In this document: in pieces, positions 9,641 to 18,872 of the stretch
Layout of the letters: each line of letters begins with the position of its first letter
Numbering within the stretch: position 1 is the stretch's first letter
NCBI RefSeq assembly: GCF_023838525.1
Contig: NZ_JAHUQD010000018.1
Coordinates: 1-51,557 of the forward strand
Length of the DNA stretch: 51,557 bases
Origin: Caldicoprobacter algeriensis
GTDB taxonomy: Bacteria > Bacillota > Clostridia > Caldicoprobacterales > Caldicoprobacteraceae
Reading direction: 5' to 3'
Notes under the pieces: generated by a model
Told to the model about the DNA's origin: nothing
Database searches by the model: none
What the model saw: the letters and a program-made list of their open reading frames with translations, nothing else
Made by a program: the position numbers and the translations under genes

Positions 9641-12310
9641 TCACCCCTCCTCCACCAGCCTCTTTGCCAGCTTGACCGCACCGTTGGCGTCTTCGGCATA
9701 TCCATCTGCTCCTATTTCATCGGCAAACTGCTGGGTGACAGCCGCTCCACCCACCATAAACTTGCACTTGAGCCCTTCCTTTTTGGCCAGTTCTATCACT
9801 TCTTTCATCTGAACCATGGTGGTGGTCATGAGGGCTGACAACCCAATTATGCGTGCGCCGGTCTCCTTTGCCTTCTCGATTATGGTCTCAGCGCCCACAT
9901 CTTTACCAAGGTCAATGACTTCAAAACCATGATTCCTAAGCATGAGCGCCACTATGTTCTTTCCTATGTCATGTATATCACCCTTAACAGTGGCCAGTAT
10001 CACCTTCATCTTTTTCTCTTTCGCACCGGCGCTGGCAGCCTCTTCCTGGAGCAGGGGTTCAAGGTGCTCAAAGGCCTTTTTCATAGCCTCAGCGCTCATA
10101 AGCAACTGCGGGAGAAAGTACTCTTTCCTCTCAAACAGCTCCCCCACATGGGTTATGGCGGGTATAAGATATTCATCCATCAGGATCCGCGGAGCTATGC
10201 CGAGGGCCAAAGCATCCTTTACTATAGGCACAATGCCGTGATGGTCGCCCTTAACCACGGCATCAAAAACCTGCTGCGCGGCTTTTTCCTTCTCTGCAGC
10301 TCCGTTTAGCGTGCTCTTGCCAACATCATCCCTAATGGCAGCCCTACTTTCTGTTTCTTTCAATATACCCCCTAATACATCCTCAGTGATATGGGTAGCG
10401 CTATCATCAACACCTTGTTTCACATTTTTTCTGCCATCTCGGCCGCCTTTGTCAGCACTTCCAGCAGCGCCATCCTGATACTGCGACCTACCCTTCTCGG
10501 CGTTATACTCCACTGATCTCGGCTTGTCATCTTGTACCTCTATCCGGTTCTCGCCTTGGCTCCTGCCAACCTGCCTGAAATACTTTATATATCTCTGGCT
10601 GTACACATCTCTACCCAGCAGCACTTCAGAGGCCATCTTAACGTTCATCACCGTCTGGCTCAAGGGATTGACTATGGCCATGGTAAGCCCCTTACCCATT
10701 GCCATGGCCAGAAAAGCCGCATTCAGCCATCCCCTCTCGGGCAGCCCAAAGGACACGTTGGATAGGCCAACTATCGTATTGCATCCAAAACTGTTGCTGC
10801 ACCAGCCTATTAAATTCAAGGTCTCAACTGCCTGTTCCTGGTTGGATGAAACCGCCATCACAAGCCCGTCAACCACTATGTCTTCCTTTTGATATCCTAG
10901 CAGCACGGCACGCTCAAACACCTTTTCGACGACCCTTTGCCTCTCCTGAGCCGTCAATGGCACACCTTCATCGGTAAGCGGCAGGAGTATGAACATGGCG
11001 CCGTATTTGGCTGCAACAGGCAGTAGCTTCTCTATCTTGTCCTTTTCAAGGGATATGGAATTGACAAGAGCTCTACCCGGATAGATTCTGAGCCCCCTCT
11101 CCAGCGCTTCAATATTGGAAGAATCCAGGCACAGCGGAGCATCCACCGCTGTAACCAAGGTGTCTATGACGTCCACCATCGTACCTGGCTCGTCAATGCC
11201 CGGCATGCCTACGTTGACATCCAGCACATCAGCCCCTTTTTCAACCTGTTCTACTGCAAGCTGGCGGACGTACGCATAGCGCTTTTGCTTTAGAGCCTCC
11301 TGCAGCGACGGCTTTCCTGTGGGGTTTATCCTCTCGCCAACCACAACAAAGGGATTACCTGCTCCAATGAATACCGTCTTCCTGGCCGACGTGATCGCTG
11401 AACCTTGATGTTTTGATGGAGGCAGCGGCTTTATCCCCTCTACGTTTCTCGCAACCTCGGCCACATACTCAGCCGAGGTGCCACAGCATCCGCCTATCAA
11501 GTTGGCCCCTACCTGTGCCAACAGGCTGGCGTACCGTCCAAACTCCTCAGGCTCCATGTCAAATACCGTCATACCATTCACCAGCTTTGGCAGCCCTGCA
11601 TTGGGCTTTGCCAGCAATGGCACCTTGGCGTAGGGCTTCATATGCTCTATAATGCTCACCATCTTATCAGGACCGGTGGAACAGTTACACCCCACCACAT
11701 CTGCACCCAGGCTTTGAAGAGTAATGAGCGCTGTCACCGGATCGGTACCCGTCAGCGTCCTCTCCCCTTCCTCAAACGTCATGGTGACCCACACTGGCAG
11801 GTCGCAGCTTTCCTTCACCGCCAGCAAAGCCGCCCTGGCTTCCTGGATATCGGTCATGGTCTCTATAATAAACAGGTCAACTCCTCCCTCGAGCAATCCC
11901 CTTACCTGTTCCTTGTAAACCTCTACCGTCTCTTCAAATGAAAGGTCACCGATAGGATGGATGTACCGCCCTGTGCTTGACATATCTCCAGCAACAAGGG
12001 CATGCTGTCCGGCCGCCTGCCTTGACAGCCGTGCCAACCGGCAGTTTATCTCTGTCACTCTATCCCCTAAGCCAAACTCTTCCAGCTTTATGCGGTTGGC
12101 ACCAAAAGTGGCTGTATATATAACACGAGCACCGGTCTTTACATAACCTTGTTGTATATCCAACAGGACATCAGGATGCTCCAAAGCCCACAGCTCGGGG
12201 CACACCCCCGGCGGCATCCCTTTTTTCTGAAGCTCGGTACCCATAGCCCCGTCCAGCACTATAACCTTTTCATTCATCAACTGCTTCAAAGTCGTCCAAT
12301 TCATGCTCAT
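9641..12310 (-). CDS. metH: Cobalamin-dependent methionine synthase without reactivation domain
   Basis: Transfers a methyl group from 5-methyl-THF via cob(I)alamin to homocysteine. In the longest frame, domains run: homocysteine-binding barrel (about 20-300) with zinc cysteines in GCNCSTG and GGCCGT; pterin-binding barrel (about 325-585); four-helix cap (about 690-770); and B12-binding Rossmann domain with cobalt-ligand histidine in GDIHDIGKN (about residue 790). The C-terminal AdoMet reactivation domain of E. coli MetH is absent, as in many anaerobes, so a separate reactivase is expected elsewhere. An unusual ~95-residue hydrophilic linker (about 590-685) sits before the cap. I place the start at the ATG at 12308-12310 after AAAGG; the ATG two codons later is equally plausible. 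It follows the MTHFR fusion gene by about 70 nt. Confidence 0.93.
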   Translation of the reverse strand: MSMNWTTLKQLMNEKVIVLDGAMGTELQKKGMPPGVCPELWALEHPDVLLDIQQGYVKTGARVIYTATFGANRIKLEEFGLGDRVTEINCRLARLSRQAAGQHALVAGDMSSTGRYIHPIGDLSFEETVEVYKEQVRGLLEGGVDLFIIETMTDIQEARAALLAVKESCDLPVWVTMTFEEGERTLTGTDPVTALITLQSLGADVVGCNCSTGPDKMVSIIEHMKPYAKVPLLAKPNAGLPKLVNGMTVFDMEPEEFGRYASLLAQVGANLIGGCCGTSAEYVAEVARNVEGIKPLPPSKHQGSAITSARKTVFIGAGNPFVVVGERINPTGKPSLQEALKQKRYAYVRQLAVEQVEKGADVLDVNVGMPGIDEPGTMVDVIDTLVTAVDAPLCLDSSNIEALERGLRIYPGRALVNSISLEKDKIEKLLPVAAKYGAMFILLPLTDEGVPLTAQERQRVVEKVFERAVLLGYQKEDIVVDGLVMAVSSNQEQAVETLNLIGWCSNSFGCNTIVGLSNVSFGLPERGWLNAAFLAMAMGKGLTMAIVNPLSQTVMNVKMASEVLLGRDVYSQRYIKYFRQVGRSQGENRIEVQDDKPRSVEYNAEKGRSQYQDGAAGSADKGGRDGRKNVKQGVDDSATHITEDVLGGILKETESRAAIRDDVGKSTLNGAAEKEKAAQQVFDAVVKGDHHGIVPIVKDALALGIAPRILMDEYLIPAITHVGELFERKEYFLPQLLMSAEAMKKAFEHLEPLLQEEAASAGAKEKKMKVILATVKGDIHDIGKNIVALMLRNHGFEVIDLGKDVGAETIIEKAKETGARIIGLSALMTTTMVQMKEVIELAKKEGLKCKFMVGGAAVTQQFADEIGADGYAEDANGAVKLAKRLVEEG

Positions 12311-12379
12311 CCAACCTTTCTTTAATCCATCATCTGGCATCCCAGTTTTGATTCTAGCATCTCCGTATCCTTAGACTTC

Positions 12380-14170
12380 TTAAAGTAAGCTTTCCTTTAA
12401 AATCCTGACCACCATGTTGACTCTGTTAAAGGGCGTTACCAAATACAATCCGTCGACATACCGCTTTATGCTGTTTATTAGCTCAACCGCTATCTCAATC
12501 CCCGTCTCCTCAGCCTCTTCCCTGTCCATATCCGGCCTAAAACGTTCAATATAATAGGAAGGTATGGATATCCCGGGTATCTCGTTACTCAAAAACAGAG
12601 CATTTTTGTAGCTAACTATGGGCATGACCCCTCCCAAGATTTTTACCTTTTTCCTGGCCTTAAGCCCGGCCAGATACTCTATGACCTCAGAAGCAAAAAT
12701 AGGCTGCGTCAGGAAAAACAGGGCCCCGTTTTCCATCTTGCGCTCCATTCTGGATATCTCGGCATCCCTGTTTTGAACATTGAGATTCAACGCCCCGCCT
12801 ACTATATAAGGGTCCTGGCTGAAAAACTCGCTGTTCATCTCCTGTATAAGAGCCATGAGCTTAAATGAGTTTAAATCAAACACGCTTTTTACAGAGCTCC
12901 TTTCGGCTTCCGGTATAGGATCGCCGGTCACAACCAGCAAATTGCGTATCCCTTCCGAATATCCCGCAAGTAGCAACGACTTTAGGCCAATTAGGTTATG
13001 GTCTCTACAGCAAAGATGGGGTATTACCTCTATGCCCACTTCCCTCTTTATCTTTGCAGCCAACATCATGGAATTAAGGCGAGGCCGAGCCAGGGGCGAA
13101 TCAGCCACGGTAACGGCAGCAACGCCGTTTTGCTTTAAAATCGCGGCCCCCTCCATGACCTTTTCCACGCTCGCATCAAAAGGCGGGTCAAGCTCGACCA
13201 CTACTGGGAATTTCTCCTCATCAAGCCTTGGATAAAAATCATTTTTATGCACAGCAATATGCCAGACCTTGCGTGCGGGTGCAGATGCCTTGCGCTTCTC
13301 ACCCGTAAACTCAGCCAGCTTATCCCGCATCCTGCTTATGTGCAGCGGCGTTGTCCCGCAGCAGCCACCCAGTATTTTTACGCCCAGCCTGGCCACATCC
13401 ATTATCACATCCGAAAAATATTCTGGATTTTGCGTGTACACCGTTCTCTGGTGTACGATTTCTGGATAGCCGGCATTGGGCATGGCCGACACTATATCGC
13501 CCGAAAAGTCCACAGACTTTATGTTTTGATAAAGATGCGCAGGCCCGACACCACAGTTAAAACCATACGCATCGATATACGGTATGGCCTTTACCTCTTT
13601 AATAATCCTGGAAATGCTTATCCCTTTCCTGGTATAGCCGTCAACCGTTGTGGCAAACTGAACCAAAATAAAAGCTTGATCGTTTTTGCTCTTTATATAC
13701 CGGCTAACCTCGCCTAAATAATCGGTGTTGCTTAAGGTTTCCAGTATAAATATATCGGCTCCCACCTCAATAAAAGCGTCCACTATGAAGCGGTACTCAT
13801 CCAAAATGAATTCGGGGTCCATTTCCTTTTTACCGACAGTCATCTCTGGTATGGGCCCCATATTTGCAGCAATAAATACCTCTTTCCCCCGGGTAGCCTG
13901 CAATGCAATCTCATAACCCTTGGTTATGATGCACTTTAATTGCTCTTTTGAAACATCCAGTGCCAGGGTATTTGCAGAAAAGGTATTGGTCCGTATCAAC
14001 CTTGCCCCTGCCTGGATATACTCCTCATGGATAGTCCTAATGACCTCCGGCTCAGCCTCATTGGCCAGCTCGGAAAAAGCAGCATCCTTGCCTGTTATCT
14101 GGGAATAATAGGTCCCCATGGCACCGACAGCGAGGAGTATATTGCTCTGTAAATAATCCTTTATCCCCAT
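12380..14170 (-). CDS. Bifunctional homocysteine S-methyltransferase / methylenetetrahydrofolate reductase (YitJ type)
   Basis: Fusion of a zinc-dependent homocysteine methyltransferase barrel (about 1-290; cysteines in GFNCGVGP and GGCCGTT) with a 5,10-methylene-THF reductase barrel (about 315-596; segments VVVELDPPFDAS, LLVVTGDPIPEAE and FFLTQPIFASEVIEYL). The second half makes 5-methyl-THF, the substrate of the adjacent MetH. Length (596 aa) and domain order match B. subtilis YitJ. The gene is directly upstream of metH, so the pair forms a complete methyl branch from the folate pool to methionine. No S-box riboswitch lies in the 117-nt upstream gap. Confidence 0.93.
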   Translation of the reverse strand: MGIKDYLQSNILLAVGAMGTYYSQITGKDAAFSELANEAEPEVIRTIHEEYIQAGARLIRTNTFSANTLALDVSKEQLKCIITKGYEIALQATRGKEVFIAANMGPIPEMTVGKKEMDPEFILDEYRFIVDAFIEVGADIFILETLSNTDYLGEVSRYIKSKNDQAFILVQFATTVDGYTRKGISISRIIKEVKAIPYIDAYGFNCGVGPAHLYQNIKSVDFSGDIVSAMPNAGYPEIVHQRTVYTQNPEYFSDVIMDVARLGVKILGGCCGTTPLHISRMRDKLAEFTGEKRKASAPARKVWHIAVHKNDFYPRLDEEKFPVVVELDPPFDASVEKVMEGAAILKQNGVAAVTVADSPLARPRLNSMMLAAKIKREVGIEVIPHLCCRDHNLIGLKSLLLAGYSEGIRNLLVVTGDPIPEAERSSVKSVFDLNSFKLMALIQEMNSEFFSQDPYIVGGALNLNVQNRDAEISRMERKMENGALFFLTQPIFASEVIEYLAGLKARKKVKILGGVMPIVSYKNALFLSNEIPGISIPSYYIERFRPDMDREEAEETGIEIAVELINSIKRYVDGLYLVTPFNRVNMVVRILKESLL

Positions 14171-14225
14171 CTACTTCATACTCCCTCTTGCCGTTATATC
14201 CAGCATATACATTCAGGCATTTACC

Positions 14226-14231
14226 ATTATA
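14226..14231 (-). promoter_or_regulatory. Possible -10 box upstream of the MTHFR fusion gene
   Basis: A perfect TATAAT on the minus strand about 55 nt upstream of the ATG at 14170. The matching -35 region is poor. It suggests the methionine genes can be transcribed separately from the chemosensory operon upstream. Confidence 0.3.
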
Positions 14232-14287
14232 TTTATTCATTTTACTTAAAAGGTTTAACAAATACAAGTACAAAAATCATTTCCTTA

Positions 14288-14806
14288 TTAACCAGCGTTT
14301 AACCCAGGAATGCTCAAAATTGTAAACAGAACATCATCTGACTCCAAATTCATCTTTAAACCATACTCAATTAAACCTTCAATAATCTTAGTGCTTACAG
14401 TTTTGGACAATCTAACTTTAAACAGTTTGTGGTTATAGCTTACCAGTTCGTATTGTGAAAGATCTTCTTTTACCTTATCTTTTGAGGCTTCTGAATCTAT
14501 TTCTTTGATATTTCCTATACAGGCCACTATTAATAGCGTATTTAAACCACAATCAGGGCCAAGAAAATAAAAAATGTAAGGATATCTCTCTATTAATCCT
14601 TTAACCCACTTTTTTATAGAAGGTACCTTGTATATTTCTTCAAGATTTTCTATATATCCTTCAAAATTTAGCATCAATTTATTTCTCAAAACATTTCCTT
14701 TTTCCTCTGCTTGTTTTATAAATGAATCTATAGCGCTGTAATCCAATTTTTCAACTTCATCCCTCGTTATGACCAAATTAGTCACGTCATCATACAAAAG
14801 CTTCAT
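14288..14806 (-). CDS. Hypothetical protein at the end of the chemosensory operon
   Basis: 172-aa soluble protein that I do not recognise. It has no signal peptide or membrane helix. It is alpha/beta in character, with a central segment YPYIFYFLGPDCGLNTLLIVACIGN and a C-terminal part KTVSTKIIEGLIEYGLKMNLESDDVLFTIL. It follows cheB by about 45 nt with a GAGGAG site before the ATG, so it belongs to the che transcript. Because the operon has no cheY, this protein is a candidate dedicated partner or output component, but that is inference only. Confidence 0.65.
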   Translation of the reverse strand: MKLLYDDVTNLVITRDEVEKLDYSAIDSFIKQAEEKGNVLRNKLMLNFEGYIENLEEIYKVPSIKKWVKGLIERYPYIFYFLGPDCGLNTLLIVACIGNIKEIDSEASKDKVKEDLSQYELVSYNHKLFKVRLSKTVSTKIIEGLIEYGLKMNLESDDVLFTILSIPGLNAG

Positions 14807-14850
14807 TTTTAATCACCCATCTCCTCATTGTTAAACCATTTTTTTACAGC

Positions 14851-15939
14851 TTATATGTAAAGCTTTATACTGTTTAAAATATGCGGTAAAGGCACCTGAA
14901 TATCCGCCAGGCCTGCTTCATACACAGCTTTTGGCATACCATAAACCACGCAAGATTCTTCGGCTTCAACAATCACATGGCCATTATATCTCTTAACAGC
15001 CCTGCAACCTTCAAGCCCATCATTACCCATGCCCGTAAGAATAACCGCCAGTAATCGCTCCTTATAAATTGGTGCTGCCGAATTAAGGGTGATATCCACA
15101 GACGGTTTATACAATATCTTTTCATCAAAGCTTTCCTGTACCTTTAAGCCAACTTTACCATCTTGCCTTCTATACAGCGTCGTTTGAAAACCAGCAGGTG
15201 CAATATAGATTTTCCCTGGTTCCAAAATATCGCCATTTTCAGCTTCTTTTACCCGTAAATTGCAGAAAGTATCAAACCTCTCCGCTAAAGCCCTGGTAAA
15301 GCCTGGTGGCATGTGCTGAATGACCAGAATTGGCACGCGTGTATCTTTTGAAAAATATGGAAGTGTTGACTGCAGCGCAGCTGGCCCCCCCGTAGAACAA
15401 CCGATTATCAGCAAATCAACAACGTTTTTGGTGGTAGGCTCTTTTTCTATTCCTGGCGATTTTAAAATGTCGTCTATCATTTTAGAAACGCTTTCAGAAT
15501 TCACCTTTTTTAGCCAACCGCCCTCGCTTTTCTTTCTGGCATTCTCAGCTACGGCCTTCAATCTTTCCAAAAAGTCCTTTACTACTTCTGGTTCAGCATC
15601 ATTGCTTAAAAGTTGACCTTTCAAGTAAAAATCCACAGCCCCCAATTCCATGGCCTTAAAAGCCAATGCAGGGTCTTTATCAGTCTGATTGCTCAGCATT
15701 ATCACTGGAACCGAGCAAATTTTCATGATTTCTTGCAGGGCCGTCATTCCATCCATCTCTGGCATTTCGATATCCATAGTCACAATATCCGGTTTTAGCA
15801 TCTGAACCTTTTCTATGGCCTCAATGCCGTTTCTGGCAATTCCTGCAACAAAAAGCTGCGGATCCTTCTCAATCAATAAACCTATATACTTTCTCATGAC
15901 CGCTGAATCATCCACTACTAAAACTCCGTATCGCTGCAT
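14851..15939 (-). CDS. cheB: Chemotaxis response regulator protein-glutamate methylesterase CheB
   Basis: Demethylates (and can deamidate) receptor glutamates when phosphorylated by CheA. It has an N-terminal receiver domain (about 3-120) with phosphoacceptor Asp56 in VTMDIEMPEMDG, a linker, and the C-terminal methylesterase domain (about 172-360). The catalytic triad is Ser182 (IGCSTGGP), His209 (IQHMPPGF) and Asp307 (TGMGNDG). Length (362 aa) is normal. It starts 1 nt after the cheR stop. CheB and CheA's own phosphotransfer are the only visible phosphorelay targets in this operon. Confidence 0.97.
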   Translation of the reverse strand: MQRYGVLVVDDSAVMRKYIGLLIEKDPQLFVAGIARNGIEAIEKVQMLKPDIVTMDIEMPEMDGMTALQEIMKICSVPVIMLSNQTDKDPALAFKAMELGAVDFYLKGQLLSNDAEPEVVKDFLERLKAVAENARKKSEGGWLKKVNSESVSKMIDDILKSPGIEKEPTTKNVVDLLIIGCSTGGPAALQSTLPYFSKDTRVPILVIQHMPPGFTRALAERFDTFCNLRVKEAENGDILEPGKIYIAPAGFQTTLYRRQDGKVGLKVQESFDEKILYKPSVDITLNSAAPIYKERLLAVILTGMGNDGLEGCRAVKRYNGHVIVEAEESCVVYGMPKAVYEAGLADIQVPLPHILNSIKLYI

Positions 15940-15940
15940 T

Positions 15941-16759
15941 TTATACTTTTTCTCCTTTCCTATAATAAAAAGTGGAAGGGGTATAGATGACTTTAAAACC
16001 CGTTTTCAAGTGAATTATAGATTCAGCATGGCCTAAGAACAAATAACCGCCTGGATTCAATATATCGTAAAACGCATCAATTATTTTCTTTATAGCAACA
16101 TCGTCAAAGTATATCAAAACGTTTCTACAAAAAATAATATCCACCTTACCCATTTTTTCCCTCAATTTATCATCCAAAAGATTCATATGTTTGAACTCAA
16201 CCATTTCCATTATTGATTCCTTAACTTTGTAATAGTTTTCAAACTCGATAAAAAACTTATCATAAAATTCAGGGGGCATCCTTCGAAAGGACAATGATTT
16301 TTTCTTGTACAAGCCACTTCTCGCCTTGTACAACGCTTTCTTATTAATATCAGTAGCTATTATCTTCACAGCCCCTCTACTGAACAGTCCACTTTGCTGA
16401 ACTAATATTCCAATAGTATATGGTTCTTCACCTGTTGAACAAGCTGCCGACCATATTAACAAGGGATTTTGAGGAGTATGTCCCACGTACTGAGGAAGAA
16501 TTACCTTTTGAAACTCTTCAAGCGAATTTTCTTCCCGGAAAAAATATGTCTCATTAACAGTTATTAACTCAATAAGTGCATCCCATTCATTTGGCTCTAC
16601 TTTAAGATATCCGCAGTACTCCCATGAAGACAACCCAAGCGCATTTAATCTTTCTTTAATTTTTGATCCTAAAGCCGAAATATCTCTCCTGTAATCAATT
16701 CCACAATAACTATATATCATCTCCGCCAATTTAGTTAGGCCAAACTCTTCTACCTTCAA
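15941..16759 (-). CDS. cheR: Chemotaxis protein methyltransferase CheR
   Basis: Uses S-adenosylmethionine to methylate receptor glutamates, opposing CheB. It has a helical N-terminal domain (about 1-75) and a SAM-binding domain with SAACSTGEEPYTIGI near residue 108 and the family motif IIFCRNVLIYFD near residue 205. Length (272 aa) is normal. The start is TTG (16757-16759) with AAGGGG about 11 nt upstream. A 12-bp inverted repeat lies in the mcp-cheR gap (16799-16839) and may lower cheR expression relative to mcp. Confidence 0.96.
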   Translation of the reverse strand: MKVEEFGLTKLAEMIYSYCGIDYRRDISALGSKIKERLNALGLSSWEYCGYLKVEPNEWDALIELITVNETYFFREENSLEEFQKVILPQYVGHTPQNPLLIWSAACSTGEEPYTIGILVQQSGLFSRGAVKIIATDINKKALYKARSGLYKKKSLSFRRMPPEFYDKFFIEFENYYKVKESIMEMVEFKHMNLLDDKLREKMGKVDIIFCRNVLIYFDDVAIKKIIDAFYDILNPGGYLFLGHAESIIHLKTGFKVIYTPSTFYYRKGEKV

Positions 16760-16798
16760 GATTGTTTAGACCCCTTCCCAACCAAAATTTGTAAGATA

Positions 16799-16839
16799 GA
16801 TAATTAGCGGAGGAAGAAAAGTTCCCCCCGCTAATTATC
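16799..16839 (-). promoter_or_regulatory. Intercistronic hairpin between mcp and cheR
   Basis: Perfect 12-bp arms GATAATTAGCGG (16799-16810) and CCGCTAATTATC (16828-16839), extendable by imperfect purine/pyrimidine pairs toward the loop. On the minus strand there is no long T-run after it, so it is more likely a transcript-stabilising or partial-termination hairpin than a full terminator. Confidence 0.6.
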
Positions 16840-16854
16840 GTTTATTTTTATATT

Positions 16855-18765
16855 TTATTTGTTTATACTTTCCAGTATATCCTTTATTTCATCTACATAC
16901 CCAACAAGTTCTCCAGCCGCGGAGGCTATTTTCCCCATTTCACTATTGCTGGCACCCACAACATCACTTATGTTAGACACAATCTGCATAATCTGCTCAA
17001 CTTGGCCAATCTGAGCTTTTGTCAATTCTATAATATACCCAAGTTGTTCAACAAAGCTCTTCATATTAACAAGTACACTTTCGACATTTGCGCCCTGATT
17101 CTTAACAATCTCGGCAATCTGTTTTACCTGTTCTCGAGAATTGCTTACTCCCTGCACAATCTCATTCACACCTTTTGCCTGATCTTTAACCGCAGCAGCA
17201 ATTTGATCAGCCTGTATTGTGACATTTTCCACTTCCTTCACTATGTTTTGCCCTTGCTTGGCCTGCTCCTTCACCGCTACCGTGATCTGCCTTACCTGCT
17301 CACGCGCATTGCTCACCCCCTTCACTATCTCCTCTACTCCCCTGGCCTGCTCTATCGTCGCCTGCGTCACCTGTGCCGCCTGGTTTGCCACATTGTCCAC
17401 CGCCTGCACTATGTTTTGACCCTGTTTAGCCTGCTCCTTCACCGCTACTGTGATCTGATTTATTTCCACATCTATATCTCCAATCCCGCCAATAATCTTT
17501 TCTATCACTCTCCCCATCTCATTCCCCAGTTTAGTTCCCTGTTCTGCTTTTTCTTTACCCAATTCGATTGTTTTTATCGCCTGCTCCGTTTCTTTTTGAA
17601 CGCCTTTAATCAAAGCTGCAATTTCCTTTGTAGCAGTGGCGGTCCTTTCAGCAAGCTTCCTCACTTCATCAGCAACAACAGCAAAACCTTTTCCGTGCTC
17701 TCCCGCCCTTGCAGCCTCAATGGCAGCATTAAGTGCGAGTAAATTGGTCTGCTCGGCTATATCATCAATTACTTCCGTTATGCTTCCTATCTTCTCTGAA
17801 CTTTCTCCTAGACTATTCATCACATTACCAGCGTGGGCAATAGCCTCCGCAATTTCTTTGAGTGCAGACAAGGTATCCTGTACAGCTCTCTGTCCTGTTT
17901 CAGCCTCTTCTCTCAAATTACTACTTAGCCTACTAACATTCTCAGCATTCCCTGCTACCTGGTTGATGGATGCCACCATCTCCTGGATGGCTGCCGCCAT
18001 CTCCTCTGCTGAGCCCTTCAGGCTCTCCGCATTCCCAGCTACCCCCTTTATCGATTTGCTCATCTCCTCTATCGATGCCGATATCTCCTCCACCGAACCA
18101 GCTGTGCTCTCTGCATTCCCTGCTACCTGATTGATGGATGCCACCATCTCCTGAATAGCTGCCGCCATCTCCTCTGCTGAGCCCTTCAGGCTCTCCGCAT
18201 TCCCAGCTACCCCCTTTATCGATTTGCTCATCTCCTCTATCGACGCCGATATCTCCTCCACCGAACCGGCTGTGCTCTCTGCGTTCCCCGCTACCTGGTT
18301 GATGGACGCCACCATCTCCTGAATAGCTGCCGCCATCTCCTCAGCCGATCCCTTCAGGCTCTCCGCATTCCCAGCTACCCCCTTTATCGATTTGCTCATC
18401 TCCTCTATCGACGCCGATATCTCCTCCACCGAACCGGCTGTGCTCTCTGCATTCCCCGCTACTTGGTTGATGGTATCAGTCATGCCTTTCAACAATCCAG
18501 TGGTTTGTTCCAAAAACTTATTTAGCTGCTGAGCGTTCTTATTCAACTCGTTAATTGACTCCAAAAGTTTCGATAGCATTTCAGAAGTAGATTCCACTGT
18601 AGCAGATTGGTCACTCACACCTTTTACAAAATGCATAAAATTACTTGATACTTCTCTAAGCTTTTTCTCCAATACATTAGCTTCATTAACTGCAGTGTTT
18701 AGCTTTTGAAACACTCCAGAGTTTTTCATAAACTTCAAGGCAAGATTTTTAGAAATATTTGCCAT
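16855..18765 (-). CDS. Soluble methyl-accepting chemotaxis protein with tandem 56-residue coiled-coil repeats
   Basis: 636-aa chemoreceptor with the conserved signalling tip (about 333-375: [20 protein letters not shown], then [13 protein letters not shown]) but no membrane helix, HAMP or recognisable ligand domain; it should be cytoplasmic. The arm leading to the tip holds three nearly identical 56-residue units (100-155, 156-211, 212-267), each made of two 28-residue halves beginning VAGNAES. The returning arm holds two 56-residue units (437-492, 493-548) and a diverged stretch of equal length (549-604). Repeats begin about 82 and 87 residues from Glu350 at the tip, so the arms are lengthened in register. 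AAAGGAGG precedes the ATG. It lies between cheA and cheR. Confidence 0.95.
   Translation of the reverse strand: MANISKNLALKFMKNSGVFQKLNTAVNEANVLEKKLREVSSNFMHFVKGVSDQSATVESTSEMLSKLLESINELNKNAQQLNKFLEQTTGLLKGMTDTINQVAGNAESTAGSVEEISASIEEMSKSIKGVAGNAESLKGSAEEMAAAIQEMVASINQVAGNAESTAGSVEEISASIEEMSKSIKGVAGNAESLKGSAEEMAAAIQEMVASINQVAGNAESTAGSVEEISASIEEMSKSIKGVAGNAESLKGSAEEMAAAIQEMVASINQVAGNAENVSRLSSNLREEAETGQRAVQDTLSALKEIAEAIAHAGNVMNSLGESSEKIGSITEVIDDIAEQTNLLALNAAIEAARAGEHGKGFAVVADEVRKLAERTATATKEIAALIKGVQKETEQAIKTIELGKEKAEQGTKLGNEMGRVIEKIIGGIGDIDVEINQITVAVKEQAKQGQNIVQAVDNVANQAAQVTQATIEQARGVEEIVKGVSNAREQVRQITVAVKEQAKQGQNIVKEVENVTIQADQIAAAVKDQAKGVNEIVQGVSNSREQVKQIAEIVKNQGANVESVLVNMKSFVEQLGYIIELTKAQIGQVEQIMQIVSNISDVVGASNSEMGKIASAAGELVGYVDEIKDILESINK
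17122..17457 (-). repeat. Two 168-bp tandem units, returning arm of the chemoreceptor
   Basis: Units 17290-17457 and 17122-17289 encode residues 437-492 and 493-548. Each begins [17 protein letters not shown] and ends in VSN-REQV. They are more diverged from each other than the units in the other arm. Confidence 0.8.
17965..18468 (-). repeat. Three near-identical 168-bp tandem units, leading arm of the chemoreceptor
   Basis: Units 18301-18468, 18133-18300 and 17965-18132 encode three identical 56-residue blocks; the DNA differs only at scattered synonymous positions. This points to recent unequal crossing-over or gene conversion, and the array may vary in copy number between strains. Confidence 0.9.
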
Positions 18766-18872
18766 TTACATTACCTCCTTTGTTGTAAATTTTTTTATAA
18801 TCTTTACTCAAATTGGTGTATATGTTATTAAATGTGGTATAATTTATATTGAGTTTTTCAATACAGTGTTTT

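Noticed and set aside
14171-14287. Possible S-box (SAM) riboswitch before the methionine genes
   Set aside because: The gap is only 117 nt, A/T-rich, and lacks the conserved S-box stems.
17965-18468. Regular tandem repeats that could be mistaken for a CRISPR array
   Set aside because: The 168-bp units are contiguous with no variable spacers and encode in-frame coiled coil of the chemoreceptor.
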